Shown: positions 7,536-16,275 of the stretch, piece by piece
Layout of the letters: each line of letters begins with the position of its first letter
How positions within the stretch are numbered: position 1 is the stretch's first letter
DNA from: Pseudomonas izuensis
Lineage (GTDB): Bacteria; Pseudomonadota; Gammaproteobacteria; Pseudomonadales; Pseudomonadaceae
NCBI RefSeq assembly: GCF_009861505.1
Contig: NZ_WTFT01000028.1
Location: 112,928 to 146,899 of the forward strand
Direction: 5' to 3'
DNA length: 33,972 nucleotides
Notes under the pieces: generated by a model
The model's input: the letters and a program-made list of their open reading frames with translations, nothing else
Database searches by the model: none
What the model was told of the DNA's origin: nothing
Made by a program: the position numbers and the translations under genes

Positions 7536-8681
7536 ATGCGTTGGGCGACGTATTTCGCCGTGTTGGCGTCTGTCTTGAGTGTTGGCCTGGCCCTGGGGGT
7601 CAGCATGCCGCTGGTGTCGTTTCGCCTGGAAAGCTGGGGTTACGGCTCGTTTGCCATCGGTGTGATGGCGGCGATGCCGGCCATTGGCGTTCTGCTGGGG
7701 GCGAAGATCTCCAGTCACCTGGCGGCACGTCTCGGCACCGCCAATCTGATGCGCCTGTGTCTATGGGGCGGGGCGGTGTCCATCGGTTTGCTGGCACTGT
7801 TGCCGAGCTACCCGATCTGGCTGGTGCTGCGCTTGATGATCGGGGTGGTTCTGACCCTTGTCTTCATCCTCGGTGAAAGCTGGATCAACCAACTGGTGGT
7901 CGAAGAATGGCGCGGGCGGTTGGTGGCGTTATACGGCAGCAGCTACGCGTTGAGTCAGTTGGCCGGGCCGATTTTATTGGGTGTGCTGGGCACTGATCAC
8001 GATTACGGCTTCTGGGTCGGCGTCGGATTGTTGGTGGCGGCACCGTTCCTGCTACTGGGTCGCAGTGGCGCGCCCAGCAGTGAAGCCTGCAGCGTGACCT
8101 TTGGCGACCTGCTGACCTTTTGCCGTGGCCTGCCGGCGATCGCCTGGGCGGTGTCGCTGTTTGCGGCATTCGAGGCGATGATCCTGACGTTGTTGCCGGT
8201 GTATTGCCTGCGTCAGGGCTTCACCACGGAAATCGCCCTGGCGATGGTCAGCACCGTGGTGGTGGGCGATGCCTTGCTGCAATTGCCGATCGGGGCGCTG
8301 GCGGATCGCATGTCGCGCCGCGCCTTGTTCACCGGTTGCGCGATGGTCTTGCTGGTGTCGAGCCTGGCGATCCCGTTGCTGATTGACACGCTGCTGATCT
8401 GGCCGCTGTGGGTACTGTTCGGTGCCAGTGCCGGCGGTTTGTTTACCTTGTCCCTGATCCTGATCGGCGAGCGCTATCGCGACGATGCACTGGTTCGTGC
8501 CAATGCGCACATTGCGCAGCTGTGGGGGATCGGTTGCTTGCTCGGGCCGTTGATCGCCGGTGCCGGCAGCCAATGGATCAGCGGGCATGCGTTGCCGTTG
8601 CTGATGGCGGCGGGGGCGCTTGGCCTGGTGATTCTGCTGTCGCGCCAAGGGGCGTTCGGTAGGGTTGGCGAACCGGCCTAG
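7536..8681 (+). CDS. Major facilitator superfamily transporter
   Basis: A 381-residue, strongly hydrophobic protein with about 12 predicted membrane segments, the size and pattern of the YcaD-like MFS family. The A-like loop motif GALADRMSRRALF lies between the halves, and LGAKISSHLAARLGT shows the first-half counterpart. The substrate cannot be inferred. The start ATG is preceded by AGGAGCGTGGAAC. Its stop codon overlaps the stop of the convergent PLD gene by 4 bp, so the two transcripts must overlap at their 3' ends. It lies between the polyamine genes, but a link to polyamine transport would be speculation. Confidence 0.88.
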   Translation: MRWATYFAVLASVLSVGLALGVSMPLVSFRLESWGYGSFAIGVMAAMPAIGVLLGAKISSHLAARLGTANLMRLCLWGGAVSIGLLALLPSYPIWLVLRLMIGVVLTLVFILGESWINQLVVEEWRGRLVALYGSSYALSQLAGPILLGVLGTDHDYGFWVGVGLLVAAPFLLLGRSGAPSSEACSVTFGDLLTFCRGLPAIAWAVSLFAAFEAMILTLLPVYCLRQGFTTEIALAMVSTVVVGDALLQLPIGALADRMSRRALFTGCAMVLLVSSLAIPLLIDTLLIWPLWVLFGASAGGLFTLSLILIGERYRDDALVRANAHIAQLWGIGCLLGPLIAGAGSQWISGHALPLLMAAGALGLVILLSRQGAFGRVGEPA

Positions 8682-10246
8682 AGCATCCGCTCCAGGCCGA
8701 CGGTATTGCTCAGCCAGGCATTGAAGCGCCGCCACCAACTGCCCGGTTCCCTGGTCAGGGTGTGCATTTTCCCGTCATCTTCGGTGATCCAGACGATGTG
8801 GTCATTTTCCAGTCGTACCTGATAACTCAGGGGCGGCGCCATGCCCTCCAATGCCAGCTCGCGGACACGTTTCGCGAGTTCCGGGTTGTCCACCAGCACA
8901 CCGACTTCGGTGTTCCACAGCGCCGAGCGCGGATCGAAGTTGAACGAGCCGATGAAGGCTTTCTGCTGGTCGAAAACGATCGCCTTGCTGTGCAGGCTGG
9001 AATCGGAATCGCCATAGGCGCTGCTGGAAAACAGGCGAGGTGCGCTTCCGCTTGCATCGCCGGGTTGGCGACGCAATTCGAAGAGTTCCACCCCGTGCTC
9101 CAGTAATGCCTTGCGATACGGTGCATAACCGCCATGTACTGCCGGTACGTCAGTGGCTTCCAGTGAATTGGTCAGCAGCCGTACCGAGACCCCTGCATCG
9201 GCGCGGCCGGTCAGGTACACCAATCCCGGTTGCCCGGGTACGAAGTAGGCTGAAACCATGATCAGCTCTTTGCTGACGCCATTGAGTTCGGGCGCCAATT
9301 GGGTGGTCAACAGCAACTGCGGATCGGGGTCGCCCTTGGCCAGTATCTTGCTCGGGGCATCCCAAAGCGCCTGATTCCACGCCCAGACCAGTTCCTTGCG
9401 CCAGATGTCCAGGCGCGGTTCGGTTTTGAAGGTCATCAGTTGCTGATAGAGCGCGTGATTCTGCTGGCGATATTGCGCCAGGGACTCTTCCAGCCGGGTC
9501 CGGGTGTTTTGCAGGTCTTTAGCGGTCGGTTGGCTGGATACGAACGCATCGATCGGTTTGCTCAGGGCGCTGTTCCAGTACTGGTCGAAACTGTGTCCCA
9601 GCTGTTCGGCGACCGGGCCGACGCCGAGGATGTCGATGTCAGTGAAGTTCAGTTTGGGCTCGGCATCGAAGTACTCGTCCCCCAGATTGCGTCCGCCGAC
9701 AATGGCCATGCTGTTGTCGGCCAGCCACAACTTGTTGTGCATTCGCCGGTGTTGCCGCGACAGGTTGAACAGGCGACCCATGGTGCGTGTGACGCCGGTG
9801 CTGCGACCCAGATGCAGGGGGTTGAACACACGAATCTGAATTTGTGGGTGCGCTGCCAGGGTGGCGATGGTGACGTCCAGGCCATCGCTGGTGGTGTCGT
9901 CGAGCAATATGCGCACTCGCACGCCGCGGTCGGCAGCCTTGAGCAGTTCCTCCAGCAGCATGCGCGTGCTGATGCCGTCATGGACGATGTAGTACTGCAA
10001 GTCGAGGCTGCTTTGGGCGTTGCGAATCAGCTCGGCGCGGGCGGTGAAGGCTTCGGTGCTATCGGATAGCAGGCGAAAGCCCGATTTTCCTTCATGGGGC
10101 GCCGCCTGGGCCTGGACCGAGCGGCCGAATGCCGAAGCGCTTGCCGGCAGCGCCTGACTCGGCTCGCGTTGCACATCGAGGCTGGTGCAGCCGCCGAGGA
10201 ACGAAGCAAGTAACACAAGAGCTAGCAGCGGCTGTCTGACTCTCAC
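8678..10246 (-). CDS. Phospholipase D-family lipoprotein (cardiolipin synthase C-like)
   Basis: A 522-residue protein with two HKD motifs: HNKLWLADNSMAIVGGRN near residue 170 and HSKAIVFDQQKAFIGSFN near residue 420, the catalytic pair of the PLD superfamily. The N-terminus is a lipoprotein signal (ALVLLASFLGGC, lipidated Cys20), so it should be anchored to a periplasmic face of the envelope. The layout and length match ClsC/YmdC-like proteins, which transfer phosphatidyl groups to form cardiolipin; a phospholipase role is the alternative. The start is GTG with a weak ribosome binding site. It follows the MocR gene on the same strand at 60 nt distance, so co-transcription is possible. Confidence 0.88.
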   Translation of the reverse strand: MRVRQPLLALVLLASFLGGCTSLDVQREPSQALPASASAFGRSVQAQAAPHEGKSGFRLLSDSTEAFTARAELIRNAQSSLDLQYYIVHDGISTRMLLEELLKAADRGVRVRILLDDTTSDGLDVTIATLAAHPQIQIRVFNPLHLGRSTGVTRTMGRLFNLSRQHRRMHNKLWLADNSMAIVGGRNLGDEYFDAEPKLNFTDIDILGVGPVAEQLGHSFDQYWNSALSKPIDAFVSSQPTAKDLQNTRTRLEESLAQYRQQNHALYQQLMTFKTEPRLDIWRKELVWAWNQALWDAPSKILAKGDPDPQLLLTTQLAPELNGVSKELIMVSAYFVPGQPGLVYLTGRADAGVSVRLLTNSLEATDVPAVHGGYAPYRKALLEHGVELFELRRQPGDASGSAPRLFSSSAYGDSDSSLHSKAIVFDQQKAFIGSFNFDPRSALWNTEVGVLVDNPELAKRVRELALEGMAPPLSYQVRLENDHIVWITEDDGKMHTLTREPGSWWRRFNAWLSNTVGLERML

Positions 10247-10306
10247 TTGGGATCGTTCCGATTGGCGGCAGATGTTGGCATATGGACGTTGATCTCCGCA
10301 GAAAGG

Positions 10307-11740
10307 TCAGTCGGTCAGCCCATCGGTTTGCGCCAGCAGCTTGATGGCGGCGGTGCCGACCTTTCGCACGGCGTCTTCAATCTGTGCCGTTGGTTTGGCA
10401 GCGTAGTTCATGCGCAGGCAATTGCGGTACTTGCCAGAGGCAGAAAAGATGCTGCCGACGGCAATCTGTACGCCTTGATCATGCAAGTCACGATTCAGTT
10501 TCAAGGTGTCAAAGCCTTCCGGTAGTTCAACCCAAAGCATGAAGCTGCCTTGTGGACGGCTGGCGCGGGTGCCGGCGGGAAAGTAGCGGGTGACCCAATC
10601 GATCATGACATCGCGATTACGCTGGTATTGAGTGCGCATCCGCCGCAAATGCGGTTCGAAGTGACCGCTCTTGAGGAATTCGGCAATGGCAATCTGCGGC
10701 TGCGGCGCGGTGGAACCGGTGCTGATGTATTTCATGTGCAGTACCCGTTCCAGATAACGTCCGGGCGCAACCCAGCCAATACGCAGGCCGGGGGCGAGGG
10801 TCTTGGAAAATGAACTGCACAGCAGGACGCGGCCATCCTCGTCGAAGGATTTGATCGTGCGTGGGCGCGGATAGGTGTAGGCAAGTTCGCCATACACATC
10901 GTCTTCGATGATCGCCACGTCGAAACGCTGTGCGAGCGTCAACAGTGCGCGTTTGCGCGACTCCGGCATGATGTAGCCCAGCGGGTTGTTGCAATTGGGG
11001 GTCAACTGTATGGCTTTGATCGGCCATTGCTCCAGGGCCAGTTCCAGTGCGTCCAGACTGATCCCGGTGAGCGGGTCGGTGGGGATTTCCAGGGCTTTCA
11101 TGCCCAGGCCCTTGAGGGTTTGCATGGCGCCATGAAAGCTCGGCGAATCCACGGCCACGATATCGCCCGGGTCGCAGATCGAGCGAATGCTGGTGGATAA
11201 CGCTTCGTGGCAGCCGGTCGTCACCACCAGGTCGCCGGGGCTCAGTTGGCAGCCGGAATCGAGCATCAGCCGGGCGATCTGTTCGCGCAGTTCAAGGTTG
11301 CCGTGAATGTTGTCGTAATACAGACCGGGCATGTCCTGCCGACGACTGAGCTTCGCCAGGCCCCGTAGCAGAGGTTTCAAGGTCGGGGTGGTGATGTCCG
11401 GCATGCCGCGACCCAGTTGCACCACATCCTTGCGCGGCACCGCGCGGATCAGTTCCAGCACCTGATCCCATTGGGAAATGTCCACGGGCCGCTGAGCGGG
11501 GCGGCCCACCGCCGGCAGCTCCGGCAACTCGCGACTGACCGGCACGAAATACCCGGATTTAGGCCTTGGCGTAGCCAGTCCGCTGTCTTCCAGCATGCGG
11601 TAAGCCTGCTGCACGGTGCTAAGGCTGACACCATGTTCGACGCTCAGCGCCCGCACCGACGGCAACCGGTCACCGGGGCGATAGAAGCCCTGTTCGATAC
11701 GCGTGCCGAGCAATTCGGCGAGGTTGACGTAAAGGGTCAT
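10307..11740 (-). CDS. MocR-family regulator: GntR winged helix fused to a PLP aminotransferase-like domain
   Basis: A 477-residue protein. The first 70 residues are a GntR-type winged helix (RIEQGFYRPGDRLPSVRALSVEHGVSLSTVQQAYRMLEDSGL). The rest is an aminotransferase class I fold, with the Schiff-base lysine in CSSFSKTLAPGLRIGWVAPG and the NCNNPLGY and DDVYGEL cofactor-binding segments. MocR proteins use the aminotransferase domain as an effector sensor and usually control a divergent gene. Here the divergent neighbour is the small DUF1127 gene. The intergenic DNA carries a direct repeat about 30 bp apart, the kind of site MocR dimers bind. It is not PdxR on context alone, as no pdxS/T genes are nearby. 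Confidence 0.9.
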   Translation of the reverse strand: MTLYVNLAELLGTRIEQGFYRPGDRLPSVRALSVEHGVSLSTVQQAYRMLEDSGLATPRPKSGYFVPVSRELPELPAVGRPAQRPVDISQWDQVLELIRAVPRKDVVQLGRGMPDITTPTLKPLLRGLAKLSRRQDMPGLYYDNIHGNLELREQIARLMLDSGCQLSPGDLVVTTGCHEALSTSIRSICDPGDIVAVDSPSFHGAMQTLKGLGMKALEIPTDPLTGISLDALELALEQWPIKAIQLTPNCNNPLGYIMPESRKRALLTLAQRFDVAIIEDDVYGELAYTYPRPRTIKSFDEDGRVLLCSSFSKTLAPGLRIGWVAPGRYLERVLHMKYISTGSTAPQPQIAIAEFLKSGHFEPHLRRMRTQYQRNRDVMIDWVTRYFPAGTRASRPQGSFMLWVELPEGFDTLKLNRDLHDQGVQIAVGSIFSASGKYRNCLRMNYAAKPTAQIEDAVRKVGTAAIKLLAQTDGLTD

Positions 11741-11818
11741 GGTGCAGTCTCGATGTGGGTGATTCGGTTGACCAGTACAGATGGATGAAAAATCAAGGAT
11801 TCAGAGTCTGGAGCGGGC

Positions 11819-11860
11819 AATCTGTATGGAAATAATACAGCTGTGTTGAATCTGTAATGG
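11819..11860. promoter_or_regulatory. Candidate MocR operator: direct repeats with an internal palindrome
   Basis: AATCTGTATGG (11819-11829) recurs as AATCTGTAATGG (11849-11860), 30 bp apart or about three helical turns. CTGTAT (11822-11827) and ATACAG (11835-11840) also form an inverted repeat. It lies between the MocR gene and the DUF1127 gene. Binding is inferred from family behaviour. Confidence 0.5.
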
Positions 11861-11919
11861 TTTTCGTCGTCCACGCATCATGAAAGCTCTGGCTACCCAA
11901 GTAAACAGGAGCAATCAAA

Positions 11920-12165
11920 ATGAACGGCTTGAGCGATGTGCGGCTGACGTTACACAGTCAGGAACTGGCGAAAGGGCAAGACAACGGTGCGCGCGGGGCG
12001 AAGATGCGCAATGCACCGCGTGGCTTGAGTCGCTGGGATCTGTTCTGGCATCGTCTGCACACGCGCAGGGCATTGCTAAGCCTCACGCCAGAGCAGCTCA
12101 AGGATGTCGGCTTGAGCCGTGAGCAGGCGCGGGAGGAGGGGCTGAAGCCTTTCTGGAGGATCTGA
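11920..12165 (+). CDS. DUF1127 small basic protein
   Basis: An 81-residue protein whose second half (LSRWDLFWHRLHTRRALLSLTPEQLKDVGLSREQAREE) is the DUF1127/YjiS-like domain: an aromatic-basic helix followed by LxxLxxxQLxDIGLSRxxxxxE. DUF1127 proteins are widespread in proteobacteria; some small members affect RNA or phosphate and carbon metabolism, but no function can be assigned here. The ATG is preceded by AGGAGCAATCAAA. Divergent from the MocR regulator, which probably controls it. Confidence 0.85.
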   Translation: MNGLSDVRLTLHSQELAKGQDNGARGAKMRNAPRGLSRWDLFWHRLHTRRALLSLTPEQLKDVGLSREQAREEGLKPFWRI

Positions 12166-12190
12166 TTTTTTCAGCGTTCTTGCGGGCCTC

Positions 12191-12255
12191 ATCGCGGGCA
12201 AGCCTTGCTCCCACAGGATACGCGCTGTTCTGTGGGAGCAAGGCTTGCCCGCGAT
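12191..12255. repeat. REP palindrome pair, perfect 25-bp arms
   Basis: ATCGCGGGCAAGCCTTGCTC(CCACA) at 12191-12215 is the exact reverse complement of 12231-12255, with a 15-nt centre. It lies between the convergent DUF1127 and pauB genes. Confidence 0.92.
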
Positions 12256-12282
12256 GGCGTCCAGAATGACACCCTGAGGCCC

Positions 12283-13575
12283 TCAGGCCCACTCTTTGAA
12301 CCGATGCCACAACATCCCCAGCGCCAACAACGGCGAGCGCAAATGCCTGCCGCCCGGGAAGGTAATGTGTGGCACCTTCGCAAACAGGTCAAAGCCTCCA
12401 CTCTCTTGTCCGCTGATCGCCTCAGCCAACAGCTTGCCCGCCAGGTGCGTGGCGTTCACGCCATGACCGGAATAAGCCTGGGCGTAATACACATTCGGCT
12501 GGTCTTTGAGCCGACCGATCTGCGGCAGGCGGTTGGCGCCGATGCCGATCATGCCGCCCCATTGGTAATCGATCTTCACGTCGCCTAATTGCGGAAAAAC
12601 ATCCAGCATCTTCGGCCGCATATAGGCCGCGATGTCTTTAGGGTCCCGTCCCGAATAATGGCAGGCGCCGCCGAACAATAAGCGGCGGTCGGCCGAGAGC
12701 CGGTAATAGTCCAGCGCCACCCGTTGATCGCAGACCGCCATGTTTTGCGGCAATAGTGAATGCGCCAGTTCTTCGCTCAAGGGCTCGGTGGCGATGATGT
12801 AGCTGCCGGCGGGCAGGACCTTGCCGCTGAGTTCTGGATTGAGTTCATTGAGGTAGGCATTGCAACCCAGCACCAGCGTCTTGGCGCGGACCGTGCCCCG
12901 GGCGGTATGCACCTTCACCTCGGGGCCGTAATCGATGCGGGTGACGGCCGACTGTTCGAACAGCCTGGCGCCCAGTTGTTGCGCAGCGGCAGCTTCGCCC
13001 AGCGCCAGGTTCAGCGGGTGCAAATGCCCGGAGCCCATGTCGATCAACCCGCCAACGTAGCGGGCGGAACCCACTACGGTGTGCATTTCATGGGCTTGTA
13101 GCAGGCGGGTTTCGTAGCGGTAGCCAAGGCTGCGCAGCTCTTCGGCATCTTCTGCAAAACCTTCCAGGTCGCGGGGCTTGTTGGCCAGGTCGCAGTAACC
13201 CCAGGTCAGGTCGCAGGGGATCTGAAAACGGTCGACCCGCTGCCGGACGATTTCCACGGCTTCCAAACCCATGAGTTTCATCTGACGCACGCCGTCGGCA
13301 CCGATGATGTTTGCGAACTGATCAAGGCCGTGGCCGACCCCGCGAATCAGCTGCCCGCCGTTGCGCCCGCTGGCGCCCCAGCCGATTTTGCGGGCTTCCA
13401 GCAACACCACGCTGAGGCCGCGTTCAGCCAGTTCCAGCGCCGTGTTCAATCCCGAGAAACCGCCACCGACCACGCACACGTCGGCCAGTATTTCGCCTGT
13501 GAGCGCCGGATAATCTGGCTGCGGCAGGCTGCTGGCGGCGTAGTAGGAGGCAGCGTGCTGGGCACCGGCATTCAT
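12283..13575 (-). CDS. pauB: FAD-dependent gamma-glutamylpolyamine oxidoreductase (PauB/PuuB type)
   Basis: Oxidatively deaminates gamma-glutamyl-putrescine (or another gamma-glutamylated polyamine) to the aldehyde that PauC then oxidises. The 430-residue DAO-family protein has an FAD Rossmann motif VVGGGFSG (35-42), the E60 ribose acid in VVLLEA, and the GASGRNGGQ flavin loop (67-75). The C-terminal block (YYAQAYSGHGVNATHLAGKLLAEAI) is typical of PuuB/OrdL proteins. The frame is open 24 codons upstream, but the ATG at 13575 has AGGA eight nt before it and gives the family length. In P. aeruginosa the equivalent position holds pauB4. Exact polyamine specificity is not readable. Confidence 0.88.
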   Translation of the reverse strand: MNAGAQHAASYYAASSLPQPDYPALTGEILADVCVVGGGFSGLNTALELAERGLSVVLLEARKIGWGASGRNGGQLIRGVGHGLDQFANIIGADGVRQMKLMGLEAVEIVRQRVDRFQIPCDLTWGYCDLANKPRDLEGFAEDAEELRSLGYRYETRLLQAHEMHTVVGSARYVGGLIDMGSGHLHPLNLALGEAAAAQQLGARLFEQSAVTRIDYGPEVKVHTARGTVRAKTLVLGCNAYLNELNPELSGKVLPAGSYIIATEPLSEELAHSLLPQNMAVCDQRVALDYYRLSADRRLLFGGACHYSGRDPKDIAAYMRPKMLDVFPQLGDVKIDYQWGGMIGIGANRLPQIGRLKDQPNVYYAQAYSGHGVNATHLAGKLLAEAISGQESGGFDLFAKVPHITFPGGRHLRSPLLALGMLWHRFKEWA

Positions 13576-13722
13576 GGGCGTCATCCTGATACGTATGTTT
13601 AGAAAACTTGACGGAGGATAAGCCGGACCTTCGCAGGCGGGCAACATTGGTCGGTTGCCGCTGTCTGGATCGCGGCTTTTGCCTCAGAATCACGCCCTAT
13701 CCCGTTATCGGTCAGCGCCACG

Positions 13723-14076
13723 ATGAGCTGCAACAGCCAGAAAATCCGCACACTGCGCCAGCAGATTCCCTCGTTCGAATGCGTGCCTGGCTGCCATGAC
13801 TGCTGCGGCCCGGTGACCACTTCGCCGGAAGAAATGTCGCGCCTGCCGCGCAAGACCCGGGCCGAGCAGGAGGCGGCGATGGACGAACTCAATTGCGTGC
13901 ACCTGGGGCCGAATGGCTGCACGGTGTATGACGAGCGACCGTTGATTTGCAGACTGTTTGGCACCACCCAGACCTTGCCATGCCCCAATGGACGGCGGCC
14001 GGTGGAGTTGATTCATCCACGGGTGGAGAGGCAGGTGTTCGAGTACATGGCCAGTAACCGGCAGGTATTGGTTTAA
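13723..14076 (+). CDS. YkgJ-family cysteine-cluster protein
   Basis: A 117-residue protein with the YkgJ/CxxxCxxCC pattern, a presumed zinc or iron-sulfur site: C19..C23..C26-C27 (FECVPGCHDCC), then a cysteine in DELNCVHL, NGCTVYDERPLICRLFGTT and LPCPNG. The YDxRPLxCRxF segment is the family hallmark. No biochemical role is established for this family. The ATG lies 147 bp from the divergent pauB start. It is independent of the genes on either side except for proximity. Confidence 0.88.
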   Translation: MSCNSQKIRTLRQQIPSFECVPGCHDCCGPVTTSPEEMSRLPRKTRAEQEAAMDELNCVHLGPNGCTVYDERPLICRLFGTTQTLPCPNGRRPVELIHPRVERQVFEYMASNRQVLV

Positions 14077-14112
14077 CCGAAAGCGTTACTTCCGTAGATT
14101 CGAGTCGACTCA

Positions 14113-14176
14113 ATCGCGGGCAAGCCCGCTCCCACAGGTTCAACGCCGTACCTGTGGGAGCGGGCTTGCCCGCGAT
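14113..14176. repeat. REP palindrome pair (gtgggagcgggcttgcccgcgat type)
   Basis: Inverted arms ATCGCGGGCAAGCCCGCTCC and its complement ending GGCTTGCCCGCGAT enclose a short loop. It lies between the convergent ykgJ-type and dadR genes. Confidence 0.92.
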
Positions 14177-14203
14177 AGGGCCCGAACAAGCACCGCAAAA
14201 TGG

Positions 14204-14692
14204 TCAATCCGGAATCGGCAAACTCAAGCTCTCCTTCACCTCTTCCATCACGATATAACTCTTGGATTCGCGCACATGGGGCAGCTTGAGCAGGATGTCG
14301 CCCAGCAATTTGCGGTACGAGGCCATCTCGGAAATCCGCGCCTTCACCAGGTAGTCGAAATCCCCTGACACCAGATGGCACTCCAGCACATGCGGCAGTT
14401 TCAGCACTGCGCGTCGGAACTCTTCGAAAGTATCGCCGGATTTGTAGTCCAGGCTGATCTCGACGAACACCAGCAGGCTCCCCTTGAGGTGCTGCGGATT
14501 GAGCCGCGCGTTGTAGCCCATAATGATCCCTTCACGCTCCAGGCGCCGCACCCGCTCGGTGCAGGGCGTGGTCGAGAGCCCGACCTTTTCCCCAAGCTCG
14601 GTGAATGAGATGCGCCCGTCCGCTTGCAGGATCCGCAGGATGCTGCGGTCGATCTTGTCCAGCTCACGTTTGGTTTGAGTGTTGGTACGCAT
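14204..14692 (-). CDS. dadR: Lrp/AsnC-family regulator of D-alanine catabolism (DadR-like)
   Basis: A 162-residue Lrp-type protein. The N-terminal helix-turn-helix is LDKIDRSILRILQADGRISFTELGEKVGLSTTPCTERVRRLEREGII; the C-terminal RAM (amino-acid binding) domain includes GDFDYLVKARISEMASYRKLLGDILLKLPHV. The frame is open 16 codons further upstream, but the ATG at 14692 gives the conserved Lrp length and start. It is divergent from dadA, the arrangement in which DadR/Lrp senses L-alanine and activates dadA-dadX. A near-perfect 16-bp palindrome lies in the shared promoter region. Confidence 0.92.
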   Translation of the reverse strand: MRTNTQTKRELDKIDRSILRILQADGRISFTELGEKVGLSTTPCTERVRRLEREGIIMGYNARLNPQHLKGSLLVFVEISLDYKSGDTFEEFRRAVLKLPHVLECHLVSGDFDYLVKARISEMASYRKLLGDILLKLPHVRESKSYIVMEEVKESLSLPIPD

Positions 14693-14740
14693 AGGGGATG
14701 CGCCTCCGTGAAAAGGGTTTTTGCCGAGAATTGTCGCCAA

Positions 14741-14756
14741 ATATAGGCGCTTATAT
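14741..14756. promoter_or_regulatory. Candidate DadR/Lrp binding site
   Basis: ATATAGGCGCTTATAT is a 16-bp palindrome with one mismatched pair, 49 bp upstream of the dadR start and 94 bp upstream of dadA. AT-rich palindromes of this kind suit Lrp proteins, but no consensus match is claimed. Confidence 0.4.
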
Positions 14757-14849
14757 AGTGAAAATCACTGCCTAATCTTTTTTACACTGCGCACATCTAA
14801 AGCTCTGTACTACACACGTCAGCGGTCAGCCGCGATGAGGGATATGAAA

Positions 14850-16154
14850 ATGCGCGTTATGGTCTTGGGTAGCGGCGTCATCGGTACCACCAGTGCTTAT
14901 TATCTGGCCCGTGCCGGGTTTGAAGTGGTGGTTGTCGACCGGCAGCCAGCTGCTGCCATGGAGACCAGTTTCGCCAACGCCGGCCAGGTGTCGCCGGGTT
15001 ATGCCTCGCCGTGGGCCGCACCAGGTGTGCCGCTCAAAGCCATCAAGTGGCTGTTGCAGCGTCACGCGCCACTGGCGATCAAGGCCACCGCCGATATCGA
15101 CCAGTACCTGTGGATGGCACAGATGCTGCGCAACTGCACCGCCAGCCGTTATGCGGTGAACAAGGAGCGCATGGTCCGTCTGTCCGAGTACAGCCGTGAC
15201 TGCCTCGACGAACTGCGCGCCGAAACCGGCATTGCCTACGAAGGCCGCAGCCTCGGGACTACCCAATTGTTCCGCACCCAGGCTCAGCTCGATGGTGCCG
15301 CAAAGGACATCGCCGTGCTGAAAGAGTCCGGCGTGCCGTTCGAATTGCTCGACCGCGAAGGCATCGCCCGCGTTGAACCAGCCCTGGCCAGCGTCACCGA
15401 TATTCTCGCCGGTGCCCTGCGCCTGCCGAACGACCAGACCGGCGACTGCCAGATGTTCACCACCAAGCTTGCTGAAATGGCCGCGAAACTCGGTGTGCAA
15501 TTCCGTTTCGGCCAGGACATCCAGCGCCTCGACTTCGCCGGCGACCGCATCAACGGCGTGTGGATCGATGGCAAGCTGGAAACCGCTGACCGCTACGTGC
15601 TGGCACTCGGCAGCTACTCGCCACAACTGCTCAAGCCGCTGGGCATCAAGGCGCCGGTGTATCCGCTCAAGGGTTACTCCCTGACCGTGCCGATCACCAA
15701 CCCGGCGATGGCCCCGACCTCGACCATTCTCGACGAGACCTACAAGGTCGCGATCACCCGTTTCGACAACCGCATCCGTGTCGGCGGCATGGCGGAAATC
15801 GCCGGTTTTGACCTGTCGCTGAACCCGCGTCGGCGCGAAACCCTGGAGATGATCGTCAACGACCTTTATCCTCAGGGCGGCGATCTGGCCCAGGCCAGTT
15901 TCTGGACCGGCCTGCGTCCAACCACGCCGGACGGTACGCCGATTGTCGGCGCTACCCCGTTCAAGAACCTGTTCTTGAACACCGGCCACGGTACGCTCGG
16001 CTGGACCATGGCTTGCGGCTCGGGTCGCTTGCTGGCAGATCTGATGGCGAAGAAAAAGCCGCAGATCAGCGCCGAAGGCCTCGATATTTCCCGGTATGGC
16101 AGCAAACTGCCGGAGCCTGCAAAACATGGCAGCCCGGCGCCGGCTCATCAGTGA
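14850..16154 (+). CDS. dadA: D-amino acid dehydrogenase small subunit
   Basis: Oxidises D-alanine and other D-amino acids to 2-oxo acids and ammonia, passing electrons to the membrane quinone pool. The 434-residue flavoprotein opens directly with the FAD motif MRVMVLGSGVIGTTSAYYLA (GxGxxG at 7-12), followed by TSFANAGQVSPGYASPWAAPGVP, the DadA signature. The C-terminal TGLRPTTPDGTPIVG and NTGHGTLGWTMACGSG segments complete the DAO fold. The open frame extends 43 codons upstream into the promoter region, but the ATG at 14850 behind GAGGGATATGAAA is the family start. Downstream is alr, the DadX function, so L-alanine can be racemised and degraded. The RidA-type gene often found between them is missing. 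Confidence 0.96.
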   Translation: MRVMVLGSGVIGTTSAYYLARAGFEVVVVDRQPAAAMETSFANAGQVSPGYASPWAAPGVPLKAIKWLLQRHAPLAIKATADIDQYLWMAQMLRNCTASRYAVNKERMVRLSEYSRDCLDELRAETGIAYEGRSLGTTQLFRTQAQLDGAAKDIAVLKESGVPFELLDREGIARVEPALASVTDILAGALRLPNDQTGDCQMFTTKLAEMAAKLGVQFRFGQDIQRLDFAGDRINGVWIDGKLETADRYVLALGSYSPQLLKPLGIKAPVYPLKGYSLTVPITNPAMAPTSTILDETYKVAITRFDNRIRVGGMAEIAGFDLSLNPRRRETLEMIVNDLYPQGGDLAQASFWTGLRPTTPDGTPIVGATPFKNLFLNTGHGTLGWTMACGSGRLLADLMAKKKPQISAEGLDISRYGSKLPEPAKHGSPAPAHQ

Positions 16155-16275
16155 GTTCACGGTAGTCGCGCTGCGATAATCAACAACGCAAAATCCCTCT
16201 CCCGGTGCTACTGGCGGTTATCGCCGCCCGCAGCGCCGGTTTTTCTTCCCAACGACCGACCAGAAGTCTGCCGCC

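Noticed and set aside
13589..13608. Second PauR-type site upstream of pauB (ATGTTTAGAAAACTT)
   Set aside because: Only one half-site resembles the palindrome at 5668; the other arm does not match, so it is not listed as a site.
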